DNA of 64,000 nt from NCBI GenBank assembly GCA_937900415.1, contig CALCEY010000009.1, positions 248,001 to 312,000 of the forward strand. The letters are read 5' to 3'. This document shows positions 41,701 through 49,908 of this stretch, piece after piece. Every line of letters starts with the position of its first letter. Positions within the stretch are counted from its first letter, which is position 1. The translations under genes were made by a program, and so were the position numbers. This DNA is from an uncultured Clostridia bacterium. Lineage in GTDB: Bacteria > Bacillota > Clostridia > Peptostreptococcales > Anaerovoracaceae. A model generated the notes under the pieces. That model had not been told where the DNA came from. It did not search any database and saw only the letters and a program-made list of their open reading frames with translations.

Positions 41701-42323
41701 CATTCGAAAGGCTCAGGCAGGCTTCGTATCGTATCATAACACCCTGAGACTATACTGCGAAAACGGCTCTCGTCCCGGTCTCCGCTGTAGCATTTAAGAA
41801 AATGAAAAAACTCCGGCTCCTCCGCTTCAAACAGCTCGTCGAGCAGCCTGTCCATCGACTCGCTTTTTATAAGAGTCTCCTGCGTGCTGTCACATATTCT
41901 GAAATTTGGCTCTATATCGAGGATATAGAAATATCGCCTTATAACGTCGAGGGCAAAGGAATGGAAGGTGCTGATGTTGGCCGTCCCCAAAAGCTCCAGC
42001 TGTTTTTTCAGAAAAGCTTGCTTTTCTCCTTGTAAATTCGCAGCGGATGAAGAGACTCCGTTTACGCTTTCTCTTCCCATCTCCGACGAAGCCGTCTCCA
42101 GCGCCTCAGAAAGGCTTTTTCTTATCTTTTCTTTCATTTCCGCAGCAGCGGCATTGGTAAAGGTCACTATAAGCATCCTGTCTACAGGACATTTCTCATC
42201 CATAATCAGGCGCTTTATTCGTTCTACCAAAACGGCCGTTTTACCTGAACCGGCCGCCGCTGAAACGAGAATATTTTTGCCCCGCAGCTCAATCGCTTCC
42301 TGCTGCTCTTTAGTCCATTTCAT
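38796..42323 (-). CDS. addA: ATP-dependent helicase/nuclease AddA
   Basis: Helicase-nuclease subunit of AddAB, which processes double-strand breaks for RecA-dependent repair. 1175 residues. UvrD-type helicase motifs: Walker A SAAAGSGKTAVL (21-32), IFIDEYQDSN, VKQSIYKFR, VHKSKGLEFP and VALTRARDRL. The C-terminal RecB-like nuclease domain ends with GVIDCYF...LVDYKTGR and QIDLYRQAL, so its catalytic site looks complete. Its start shares one base with the preceding Dph6-like gene. The partner addB, normally just upstream, is not in the window. Confidence 0.96.
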   Translation of the reverse strand: MKWTKEQQEAIELRGKNILVSAAAGSGKTAVLVERIKRLIMDEKCPVDRMLIVTFTNAAAAEMKEKIRKSLSEALETASSEMGRESVNGVSSSAANLQGEKQAFLKKQLELLGTANISTFHSFALDVIRRYFYILDIEPNFRICDSTQETLIKSESMDRLLDELFEAEEPEFFHFLKCYSGDRDESRFRSIVSGCYDTIRSLPEPFEWLKESVEQLKDGRGFNMESEDEPGSVSRQTAAGQLFAVAKEKIRSGRKSVKANKDMALALGLPLLRELCEKDDMQLDMLEKAAEDGDYETFRAAVRAFKLPAMSSKIFAQMENPDEVKKAAGENRASVKKEIKLLKEVYFSGNLEELKHEMALTYDSAVYLEKLLIRYDLIYRDEKARKNMADFSDIEHYAYEILKDSEAAEFYRSRFRYIFIDEYQDSNVIQEALIDLIKRPDNLFMVGDVKQSIYKFRLAEPEIFQKKYRSYRDGTEENSVKIDLNRNFRSKRPVIDFINGLCASVMEDYDDEAKLYAGDLYADESFHSPELYLAQVPWDESSDIDEELKNIMKAEKEALCAARIIRENLGKPFFDSKQGEKKALEKRDIVILMRGVRNYADVFYKVLTDNNIPAYIDDSDGFFNTIEIDSFLSALYIIDNPKQDIPLLTLLRSEMMGFSVEELVNIRIEFRKGSYYDAFSAYADSGSSNALKNKCAAALEKISSWRELSLLLPLDKLIWKLLLDTDFYIAMGALPAGSQRQANLRALTDKAMSYRNSGGGSLYGFIRYVEAVKENRVSMGQVKLMGEKDDLVRIMTVHKSKGLEFPMVLIAGFCRRLTYSSAGKAPVIHKDLGIGFPIVDSENRWYKATLLQNMIKDRFRKEEVEEEKRILYVALTRARDRLIMLGICGNVEKEMEKVCMENPKDSSYFAMTGKVICTELKAAHVIEDSMLGGISKGRRRSTAKILEFMDASERGKYLVSPRIARMMSFSYPYAGALRVKSKYSVSELNSGHSQLPERLREPVFYGEPHGGRSAARNSAAERGNIYHTVLEHLDVGRTRLEGEAYLRDLMARLVEEEILFAEETEEVDLEKLSAFANSELGGRIASSVKIYRERPFNMITRSEGKDIIVQGVIDCYFEEDDHLVLVDYKTGRGENAAGKYRVQIDLYRQALEKAGRKKVKDAFLYMTDTGRIIKM

Positions 42324-43006
42324 TAAAACAGTCCTCCTGCTTCCACATCTATAACGGAATAATCTCCGAAATCAAGAATTTTTCGGCGTTCAAAGACAAC
42401 GGGCCGCTTGAAAACCGGGCCGTCAACAGTCAAAGTATGATATTCTCCGTTCTCACCGCAAACATCTATACCATATTCTTCCATTATATTTAGCGTTTCC
42501 TCATCTAAAAACTTTCCGAGCAGCGTTTTGGGAAGCAGCGTATTGTTCACGGATTTAATAATACATTTATATCCCAGCTCTATTATTTCTCTTACATTCT
42601 CTTTCCTGTCTCTGTGCCACAGCGGAAAAACAGCTCCTATTCCTGCGCTTTCACAGCGTTCCTCGCTCCAGCGCCTGTTGCTTTCTATGTCTATGTCCCC
42701 GAAACAGGCTATTTCCGCGCCTTCGTTTTTCATGTCCTTAAGAGCCGCTTCCATGCCGAGATGATAGCTCTTTCCCTCGCAAAAAACACGTTTTACAGGA
42801 ATCTTCAAGGCATCTTCGTAATCAGCCGTCAGCCTTCCGCCTGCCCCATGAAAAAAGGATCTGCCGTCTTCTTCATTTGTCATTACCATCAATCCTATGG
42901 GAATGTTCCCTAGAGAAATCATCTTATGAAGCGCCAGCGTGCTGTCTTTACCGAAGCTATATGACATTACAAATTTTTTTCCTTCTATTTTTTCAAATTC
43001 TTTCAT
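42323..43006 (-). CDS. Diphthine--ammonia ligase-like ATP pyrophosphatase
   Basis: PP-loop enzyme of the MJ0570/Dph6 family (227 aa). YSFGKDSTLAL near 16-26 is the nucleotide-binding PP-loop (SxGKDS), and GENGEYHTLTVDGPVFK is the conserved EFHT-type block. Bacteria do not make diphthamide on EF-G, so the real substrate is another amide. It overlaps addA by one base, suggesting a shared message. Otherwise no functional link to addA is known to me. Confidence 0.85.
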   Translation of the reverse strand: MKEFEKIEGKKFVMSYSFGKDSTLALHKMISLGNIPIGLMVMTNEEDGRSFFHGAGGRLTADYEDALKIPVKRVFCEGKSYHLGMEAALKDMKNEGAEIACFGDIDIESNRRWSEERCESAGIGAVFPLWHRDRKENVREIIELGYKCIIKSVNNTLLPKTLLGKFLDEETLNIMEEYGIDVCGENGEYHTLTVDGPVFKRPVVFERRKILDFGDYSVIDVEAGGLF

Positions 43007-43168
43007 CGCAAATCTCTTTTATAAATTTTTCTGAAATGACCTCCGTCCTTCGCTGCGCCTTAAAGCGTGTCCATACAAGCCGTGTCCCATGCAAGCCGCT
43101 TCTGTAAGACTGCTCTCTTGAAAGCTTTATCCGCAAAACTGCGCCCGTACAAGCCGGATGTTACACAA

Positions 43169-43687
43169 TTAAAGATTCTTTTCAAGACAAACAAGTCCGA
43201 CTCCCTCTATACCGTTAAAACGGCACGGCAGCACCCCGGCTTCTCTGTATCCGAGCTTTTTATACAGGCTGCGGGCAGCTCTATTGTTTTCATTGGTATC
43301 CATCCTCAGATACGGACGGCCTGACTTTCGGGAATATTCTTCATAAAACGAAACGAAAGCTTTCCCAAAGCCTCTGCCTGAATATGCGGGATCAACCACC
43401 AGCGTATGAAGAACCATCACCCGGTTGTCAGGAGCTTCGTTTTCCCAGGGACAGTCATGATATACAGGCACTTGTTCTCCGTCTATTTTTGCAGACGCCA
43501 TTATTTTACCGTCCTCTTCAAGTACGAATAAAGTACCTGCCTTTAAAGCTTCCAAAGCTGTTTCCTCGGTCGGATACACGCCTCTCTCCCATCCTACGGT
43601 CATTTCACCGTTTTCCTCTTTTTCTAAAATATCCTCATATATTTTAACGATTTTATCTATGTCTTTTCTTTCGGCTTTTCTTATCAT
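43169..43687 (-). CDS. GNAT family N-acetyltransferase
   Basis: 172-residue acetyl-CoA transferase with motif A VVDPAYSGRGFGKAFVSFY (about 113-131) and a C-terminal RMDTNENNRAARSLYKKLGY block, the classical fold. Acceptor unknown. A 162-bp gap separates it from the Dph6-like gene; nothing obvious lies there. Confidence 0.88.
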   Translation of the reverse strand: MIRKAERKDIDKIVKIYEDILEKEENGEMTVGWERGVYPTEETALEALKAGTLFVLEEDGKIMASAKIDGEQVPVYHDCPWENEAPDNRVMVLHTLVVDPAYSGRGFGKAFVSFYEEYSRKSGRPYLRMDTNENNRAARSLYKKLGYREAGVLPCRFNGIEGVGLVCLEKNL

Positions 43688-43855
43688 GGTGCATGCCTCT
43701 TTTCATTTTTTATCTTTTTCGCTAAAACGACGCGAAATATTTATAATAATTTATTTTACCACACAGCTTCAGCTCACCTCAATACTTTTAATAAGGGGCG
43801 TTCTGTGGTATATTTATCTTAATCATATGTCGAAACGCACAAGGGGAGGTAAATA

Positions 43856-45373
43856 ATGAAAAAACCTTTTATGTTGATGATACTGGACGGCTTCGGAATA
43901 GCTCCGGACAGTCCCGGCAATGCTGTTTCAAAGGCCCGCAAACCCAATCTCGATAAAATATTTTCCGTATACCCGCATACGCAGATAAAGGCATGCGGCC
44001 TTGACGTAGGTCTTCCTGAAGGACAAATGGGTAATTCCGAGGTCGGTCATCTTAACATCGGCGCAGGAAGAATCGTATATCAGGAGCTGACTCGCATAAG
44101 CAAAGCCATAGATGACGGAATCTTTGTCGGAAACGCCGCTCTCAACAACGCGATAGAAAATTGTAAGAGAACAGGCGGCGCCGTTCATATAATGGGGCTT
44201 CTGTCTGACGGAGGAGTACACAGTCATATTTCACATATAAAGGCAACCGTTTCTCTGGCGGCCTCTCATGGTTTATCGCCTATTTACGTTCATTGTTTTA
44301 TGGACGGCCGCGACGTTCCTCCAACTTCAGGGATAAATTATATGAAAGAAATGGAGGATTTTCTTTCAACGGTAAACGGAGCCTCCATAGGCGTTGTTGC
44401 CGGCAGATATTATGCCATGGACAGGGACAAGCGCTGGGAAAGAATTAAATTAGCCTACGACGCTCTGGTATTTGGCGCAGGACGAAGCGCTTCTTCAGGA
44501 CGTCATGCAGTAAGCCTGGCATATGAAGCAGGAGAAACCGACGAATTTATTCTTCCGTCCGTCTGTTCGTCCGAAGCCCGTATAAAGAACGGCGACAGCA
44601 TCATCTTCTGCAACTTCCGTCCTGACAGAGCAAGAGAACTGACACGCTGTTTCGTAGACGACAGTTTCGACGGTTTCGATCGCAAAGGCAGGCTCAAAAA
44701 CCTGAAATACGTATGTATGACCCAATACGATGAAACCATGCCCAACGTTGAAACAGCCTTTCCTCCTGCAACAATTTCAAATACGCTTGGAGAATACCTT
44801 TCCTCTCTGGGACTCAGGCAGCTGCGCATAGCCGAAACAGAAAAATATGCTCATGTTACCTTCTTCTTCAACGGAGGAGTGGAAAAACCGAATCCGCTTG
44901 AAGATCGTATTTTGATTCCTTCTCCCAAAGTTGCAACTTACGACATGCAGCCCGAGATGAGCGCCTTTGAAGTTACGGAAAAGGTAATAGAAGAAATCAA
45001 ATCGTCAAAATACGATTGCATAATCTTAAATTTTGCCAACCCTGATATGGTCGGACATACCGGAAATTTCGACGCTGCTGTAAAAGCCGTTGAAGCCGTA
45101 GATCAATGCGTCGGAAAAATAGTTCCCGTAATGCTGAAAGCCGGAGGGCAAATTCTGCTTACTGCCGACCACGGCAACGCCGACAACATGATTGACTCTT
45201 CGGGAAATCCTGTCACGGCTCATTCGATGAATCCGGTGCCTCTCGTTCACATCGCAGAGCACCCTGTTTCTAAACTGGCTGACGACGGTCGACTGTGCGA
45301 CATAGCGCCGACAATATTAAAGCTCATGGGACTGTCTGCGCCTCCGGAAATGACTGGAATGCCTCTGATATAG
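43856..45373 (+). CDS. gpmI: 2,3-bisphosphoglycerate-independent phosphoglycerate mutase
   Basis: Manganese enzyme that interconverts 3- and 2-phosphoglycerate in glycolysis. 505 residues. N-terminal metal site LMILDGFG, phosphoserine in MGNSEVGHLNIGAGR (Ser61), DGRDVPPTSG, and C-terminal TADHGNAD and TAHSMNPVP that bind the second metal. GGGGAGG precedes the ATG. Convergent with the COG2509 gene through a shared terminator. Confidence 0.97.
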   Translation: MKKPFMLMILDGFGIAPDSPGNAVSKARKPNLDKIFSVYPHTQIKACGLDVGLPEGQMGNSEVGHLNIGAGRIVYQELTRISKAIDDGIFVGNAALNNAIENCKRTGGAVHIMGLLSDGGVHSHISHIKATVSLAASHGLSPIYVHCFMDGRDVPPTSGINYMKEMEDFLSTVNGASIGVVAGRYYAMDRDKRWERIKLAYDALVFGAGRSASSGRHAVSLAYEAGETDEFILPSVCSSEARIKNGDSIIFCNFRPDRARELTRCFVDDSFDGFDRKGRLKNLKYVCMTQYDETMPNVETAFPPATISNTLGEYLSSLGLRQLRIAETEKYAHVTFFFNGGVEKPNPLEDRILIPSPKVATYDMQPEMSAFEVTEKVIEEIKSSKYDCIILNFANPDMVGHTGNFDAAVKAVEAVDQCVGKIVPVMLKAGGQILLTADHGNADNMIDSSGNPVTAHSMNPVPLVHIAEHPVSKLADDGRLCDIAPTILKLMGLSAPPEMTGMPLI

Positions 45374-45424
45374 CCTCTGCCGCCGTTTATTCTCATATAA
45401 CCCGGAAACATTATAAAAACTCAA

Positions 45425-45463
45425 AGGACTATGATGATAAATCAAACATAGTCCTCTTTTTTC
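45425..45463 (+). terminator. Terminator of gpmI
   Basis: Perfect 9-bp stem AGGACTATG (45425-45433) / CATAGTCCT (45447-45455), then a run of T. The right arm lies in the last codons of the convergent minus-strand gene. Confidence 0.85.
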
Positions 45464-47076
45464 TGCATATCCTCTATTACTGCTTCAGCCATTTTAATTC
45501 CGTCTACCGCAGCAGAAGTTATTCCTCCGGCATAACCGGCTCCTTCTCCGCAGGGATAAAGTCCTGCCGCAGAAAGACTTTGTCCGTCTTTTCTGCGTAA
45601 AATTCTTACCGGCGACGAGCTTCTCGTCTCTACCGCATATATTTTGGCGCTTTCCGAATCGAAGCCCTTAAGCTTCTTTCCAAGTTCCGGCATTGCTTCA
45701 CGAAAAGCCTCAAGAGCAAATTCAGGCAGGCAGGCTTCCACATCGGCAGCCTTTCCGTCTCTCAGCAGCCCCCAGCTTGTCGTCGGCGGCGCCGGCTTAA
45801 ATCCCGCCGCTTCATAAGCCTTTCTTTCATACTGCCGCTGAAATTCGACGCCTGCAAGTATATCGTCACCGTTGAAATCTTCTGTCCGCACATCGCAAAG
45901 CAATGCGCTGTTGGCTATACCGCTGTCCCTCGCATGAAAACTCATGCCGTTGACTACCACCCCACCGTTTTCCGATGAGGCGTTTATCACCTGACCTCCC
46001 GGACACATACAAAAGGTATAAACTCCGCGGCCTGCGGCTTTACCCTCCGAAGCCGCACATTCAATAGTCTCATTTTCGCATTTTTCTCTGCACCTGTAAC
46101 TGAGCTTGTATTCTGCCGGAGGAAGACCAAGTTCGCCGTGAGGTTTTCCGTATTGTGAAATGTCGATCATTTCCTGAGGATGTTCAATCCTAACCCCGAT
46201 GGAAAAAGGTTTTCGTTCCATGGCGATTTTTCTTTCCCTTAGCATGGAAAAGGTATCTCTGGCGCTGTGCCCCGGCGCTAAAATCAGGTGACGGCACATG
46301 ATACGTCTCCGTTCGCCTTTTCTGTTTTCACATATTATACCGTCAAGCTTTTCCTCTGACAAAATCAAATCCGTTAATTTCGTTTCAAAGAAAATTTCTG
46401 CCCCGAGCCGCAATATCTCCTCCCTCATATTCTTCACCGTCATCCGTAAAACATCCGTTCCGATATGAGGTTTCTGCTTATATGAGATTTCGGCAGGCGC
46501 GCCGAAGTTTATCAGCTCCCCGAAAACTTTTTCTATTCTTATGTCTTTTATCCCTGTGGTTAGCTTTCCGTCGGAAAATGCGCCTGCGCCGCCTTCGCCG
46601 AACTGAACGTTGGATTCCGTATCAAGCGGGCCTCCCTGCCAAAAGCTTTCCACATCGTAAGCACGGCGTTCAACATCCCTTCCCCGTTCAAGAATTATAG
46701 GTCTCAGCCCTGCCTGCGCCAGTATCAGCGACGCAAAAATTCCCGCCGGACCAAAGCCTGCGACTACCGGCCTAAGCAGCTTTCTTTCCTCTGATAAAGG
46801 TTTTTCTGAGGATATGGCCTCTGATATTTCCGGCGCAACTTTCGGTATTTCATATTTCCTCTGCGGAGATTCTTCAAGTTTAAGCTTCCTGTCAGTTTCA
46901 AAATCGACGGAATATACCAGCTTTATATTTGCTTTGTTGCGAGCGTCGATGGATTCTTTAACTATCCTCCACTTTTTTATAGGCAAATCTCTGACGCCGA
47001 TTTTTTTTGAAATCTTTTCAGGCAGCTTTTCTTTCGATTCTCCTAAATCAAGTTTTATCTGATGAATTCTGTACAT
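45442..47076 (-). CDS. FAD-dependent oxidoreductase (COG2509-type)
   Basis: 544-residue flavoprotein of a family with unknown physiological reaction. A 90-residue N-terminal domain (MYRIHQIKLDLGESKEKL) precedes the FAD-binding dinucleotide motif VVAGFGPAGIFASLILAQAG (about 107-126). Other blocks are QFGEGGAGAFSDGKLTT and GVRIEHPQEMID. C-terminal GEGAGYAGGITSAAVDG is the FAD-contacting segment of the family. It overlaps the upstream HI0933-type gene by 29 nt. Confidence 0.85.
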   Translation of the reverse strand: MYRIHQIKLDLGESKEKLPEKISKKIGVRDLPIKKWRIVKESIDARNKANIKLVYSVDFETDRKLKLEESPQRKYEIPKVAPEISEAISSEKPLSEERKLLRPVVAGFGPAGIFASLILAQAGLRPIILERGRDVERRAYDVESFWQGGPLDTESNVQFGEGGAGAFSDGKLTTGIKDIRIEKVFGELINFGAPAEISYKQKPHIGTDVLRMTVKNMREEILRLGAEIFFETKLTDLILSEEKLDGIICENRKGERRRIMCRHLILAPGHSARDTFSMLRERKIAMERKPFSIGVRIEHPQEMIDISQYGKPHGELGLPPAEYKLSYRCREKCENETIECAASEGKAAGRGVYTFCMCPGGQVINASSENGGVVVNGMSFHARDSGIANSALLCDVRTEDFNGDDILAGVEFQRQYERKAYEAAGFKPAPPTTSWGLLRDGKAADVEACLPEFALEAFREAMPELGKKLKGFDSESAKIYAVETRSSSPVRILRRKDGQSLSAAGLYPCGEGAGYAGGITSAAVDGIKMAEAVIEDMQKKEDYV

Positions 47077-48295
47077 CCTTATACTTTTTTAACCTTTCCG
47101 CCATCGCTTTTCCCGCCTTTATTCCAGTAAGCCACGCATTATGCAAGTTATATCCTCCGCACGGCCCGTCGTAGTCCAAAACTTCACCTGCAAAGTACAA
47201 GTTTGAAGCAATTGCCGATTCCATCGTCTCCGCATTTATCTCTTCCATGGCTACTCCGCCCTTGGTAACTTGCGCTTCTTTCCAACCCTTTCGTCCGCAC
47301 GGCGTCAGAGAAAAGTTCCTCAGAGCATTGGCGATTTTTAAAATATCCTCCGCAGTCATAAGCCCGGACGGTTTTTCCTGCGGAATCTCCGCCCGTTTTA
47401 ATATTTCCTGTATCAACTGCTTCTTGGCTATAGTCTTAAGCATGTCAAACGCCGTTGTCCCGTCTCCTTGCCGGCGCGCCCTGATAAAATCCGTCAAGCC
47501 GGCGGCGTCGAAATCCGGTACAAAGTTTACGGCAAGTCTGAGATTTTCAAAGGAAGACCTTTTTTCAACGGAAATGGCAACAGGAAGCTTTGATGACAAA
47601 TTCATAACGCAGATTCCCGAAACAGAATCTTCTCTGAACTGAATTTCTCCGGCTTCTCTGAAAACCATATCGCCCTTATCGAAAAGACTGACGACAGCTT
47701 TTGACCTGACTCCCTTAAGCGCTCTTATATCTTCTTTCACTTCCACCGCAGTCAACCCCGGAATCAACACCGTCACCCTGTGTCCCAAAGATTTGGCAAA
47801 CTTATATCCATCTCCCGTCGAGCCGTACATGGCAAATGACTTTCCTCCGGCAGCTATCAAAAGCGCTCCGCACCGTAAATCTTGTTTTCCTGTTTCTCCT
47901 GAAATAAAAACATGGAAGCCGCCGCCAGAGCCGGCTTCCACACTTTCTGCATTACTATCTGTGAGAATTTGCACGCCAAGCGATTCAGCCTTTTGCACGA
48001 GCGTCTCGGCAACGGCTGCCGCTTCCTCCGAGTAAGGATATATACGTCCCTCTTCATCAACCCTTACAGCCACGCCTGAACTAGAAAAAAACCCTAAAAC
48101 TTCATCAAGCGACTCACATCTTTCATTGGATAAGTTTCCTCTTCCGTTACCCGAAGCGCTGAGTTTTTTTGCTGCCTTTTCTTTTTTTTCAAGAATGACA
48201 ACAGCAAGCTCAGGCTCGGCTGATTTAACGGTTATAGCCGCCGCAAGACCGGCCGGGCCGGCTCCGACTATAGCTATATCATAATACTTTTCCAT
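47048..48295 (-). CDS. NAD(P)/FAD-dependent oxidoreductase (HI0933/YhiN/BaiN type)
   Basis: 415-residue flavoprotein. FAD motif DIAIVGAGPAGLAAAITV (6-23) and SGNGRGNLSNE are hallmarks of the YhiN/BaiN group, in which the C-terminal CGGYNLHNAWLTGIKAG block also occurs. One member (BaiN) reduces bile acids; substrate here is unknown. Overlaps the next flavoprotein gene by 29 nt, hinting at a common pathway or at least co-translation. Confidence 0.85.
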   Translation of the reverse strand: MEKYYDIAIVGAGPAGLAAAITVKSAEPELAVVILEKKEKAAKKLSASGNGRGNLSNERCESLDEVLGFFSSSGVAVRVDEEGRIYPYSEEAAAVAETLVQKAESLGVQILTDSNAESVEAGSGGGFHVFISGETGKQDLRCGALLIAAGGKSFAMYGSTGDGYKFAKSLGHRVTVLIPGLTAVEVKEDIRALKGVRSKAVVSLFDKGDMVFREAGEIQFREDSVSGICVMNLSSKLPVAISVEKRSSFENLRLAVNFVPDFDAAGLTDFIRARRQGDGTTAFDMLKTIAKKQLIQEILKRAEIPQEKPSGLMTAEDILKIANALRNFSLTPCGRKGWKEAQVTKGGVAMEEINAETMESAIASNLYFAGEVLDYDGPCGGYNLHNAWLTGIKAGKAMAERLKKYKDVQNSSDKT

Positions 48296-48309
48296 AATCC
48301 TGTCCTATT

Positions 48310-49044
48310 TTATTCTTCATCCTCTACGACTATATTGGTTATTTCTATTTCCTCACCCGGTTTAGGAGCAAGCGCCGCATCAAGAAGTTCCTCCGGCGTC
48401 TTTTCTATTTCCTTTACTATCGCCTTTGCCTCTTCAACGGCGCTTATGGCTTCCTTGGCCGCTTCCTGAGCTTTTTCGGCGTCTTCGACAGCTTTAGCCA
48501 GCATTTCTTCCTTTGTCTTCAGAAAATCCGATTTAAATACTATAATAGTAGCGCCGACCATAAAAGCGTTGACTCCCTGCGCCAGTATGCACAGGCCTAC
48601 CTGAACGATTACCGACATCATAAGCAGGTCATTGTTGAAGAACATATAGGCACCAACTATCACATTCAGAATTCCTATTACTAAATAACCGTAAAAGTAT
48701 GCGTCTTTTGTTTCACGCTTTGCCAGCGCCCTGACCATATTTCCTATACCCGAAGTGAGCACCCAAAAGCCAAGCACAAGCGGAACGGTAACGTCTGCGG
48801 CCAACTTATTAAGGATTATCAAAACTCCTATGGCAAGCATTATCAGGCCATCTATCAAAACCCATGCCTTATCGTCTTCATCTCCTCTGTAGCTGTTGCA
48901 TGAAAGCACCTCCACGATACCGGCGATTATAAAAAGCAATCCGACCACAAAGGCCACGGAAATAAATGTAATCCCTTCGTTTGCGATCATGAATATTCCA
49001 GCGATTACAAGTAAAACGCCCATAAGCATATTTAAAGTTCTCAC
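48310..49044 (-). CDS. DUF308-like membrane protein with charged coiled tail
   Basis: 244 residues from a GTG start preceded by GGAGGT (6 nt spacing). The first 170 residues contain about six hydrophobic helices in two similar halves (VAFVVGLLFIIAGIVEVL and VPLVLGFWVLTSGIGNMV), as in HdeD/DUF308 proteins. The rest is a helical, acidic/lysine-rich tail (AEKAQEAAKEAISAVEEAKA). Function unknown. Monocistronic or linked to the two flavoprotein genes below by a 14-bp gap. Confidence 0.8.
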   Translation of the reverse strand: MRTLNMLMGVLLVIAGIFMIANEGITFISVAFVVGLLFIIAGIVEVLSCNSYRGDEDDKAWVLIDGLIMLAIGVLIILNKLAADVTVPLVLGFWVLTSGIGNMVRALAKRETKDAYFYGYLVIGILNVIVGAYMFFNNDLLMMSVIVQVGLCILAQGVNAFMVGATIIVFKSDFLKTKEEMLAKAVEDAEKAQEAAKEAISAVEEAKAIVKEIEKTPEELLDAALAPKPGEEIEITNIVVEDEE

Positions 49045-49362
49045 GATATTACCTCCAAAGTATTTTTTATCATACTGTAAGTTCGACGTCCTTCTCATCT
49101 TTCGTTTTCCAAAACCCGCTCTTGTTTTCAGGGATTTATGTCTTCTCCCTGCGCAGGAAATAAATAAGTTGAAGATGATTCAGGCTTTTCGCCAATGGTT
49201 CCAATCAATTAAAAATTCCTCTGTTTTCGTTTTTCAATCAGAATTTTTATCATCGGTCGTAAAAAGACCTTCATACGAAAATTTATCTTTTTATTTTTTT
49301 AAATCTGCTAATAAAAGTAATTGACATTTTTAATCGAAAATTTCCGTTCTTACGGTTACAAC

Positions 49363-49643
49363 GCGTTTATTATAACGCCCTCAGTTCGGCAAGCGGCGTT
49401 TCAATGAACGCTTCCTCTTGGACCAAAGTACAGTTTATAATATAATCAATGCGTTTATTATAACGCCCTACAGTCAATCACACGGCGTTTCAATGAACGC
49501 TTCCTCTTGGACCAAAGTACAGTTTATAATATAATCAATGCGTTTATTATAACGCCCTACAGTCAATCACACGGCGTTTCAATGAACGCTTCCTCTTGGA
49601 CCAAAGTACAGTTTATAATATAATCAATGCGTTTATTATAACT
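49363..49643 (+). repeat. Tandem 89-bp array with promoter-like and hairpin elements
   Basis: Units begin at 49363, 49451, 49540 and (partial, 15 bp) 49629, so the lengths are 88, 89 and 89 bp. From the first GGCGTT on, the units are identical. They differ only in the segment after GCGTTTATTATAACGCCC (about 13-15 bp). That segment is distinct in the first unit and identical in the second and third. Each unit has stem-loops GCGTT-TATTAT-AACGC and GCGTT-TCAATG-AACGC; AACGCC and GGCGTT around the variable segment can also pair, which gives two mutually exclusive folds. Each unit also carries TTGGAC-17-TATAAT. It is not CRISPR: the unit is too long and the spacers repeat. Confidence 0.9.
49418..49624 (+). 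promoter_or_regulatory. Three identical sigma-A-like promoters within the array
   Basis: TTGGAC / TATAAT pairs with 17-bp spacers at 49418-49446, 49507-49535 and 49596-49624, all on the plus strand. Predicted starts lie just before the GCGTT stem of the next unit, so each RNA would begin with that hairpin. The last one points to dinB, 284 bp away. Confidence 0.6.
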
Positions 49644-49908
49644 TGAAATATCGCCGCAAGTCAAGGAAAGGGCTTTTCCTTCACAAAAAACACATATAAA
49701 AAAATTACATTCCGACATATTTCTGACTGTATCGCCCGGCTTTAAATTATGGTATACTTAAAATATATAAAACCGAAAGTCATCAGTCCGCAGCCTGTAT
49801 TTTTCATCTACTAGTTTGAATTTTCACGGTAAGCAAACTTTTAAGCTGCTTGACTTTGGCAGCCTGACAAATATTCCTACTCCCGGTAGTGTAAAGGAGT
49901 ATATTTTC

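Larger units (their letters stand above)
49045..49908. other. Gene-free region containing an 89-bp repeat array
   Basis: About 860 bp between the DUF308-like gene and dinB. No ORF has supporting evidence. The middle holds the tandem array 49363-49643. After it come an AT-rich stretch, an imperfect hairpin (AAGGAAAGGG...TTTTCCTT, 49664-49681) and a candidate dinB -10 (TATACT, 49753-49758). Confidence 0.7.

Noticed and set aside
49363..49643. CRISPR array
   Set aside because: Units are 88-89 bp, of which about 74 bp are constant. Two of the three variable segments are identical, and no cas gene is nearby.
49363..49643. Type III toxin-antitoxin RNA repeats
   Set aside because: The next gene is dinB, not a ToxN-like endoribonuclease, and the repeat length and promoter in each unit do not fit.
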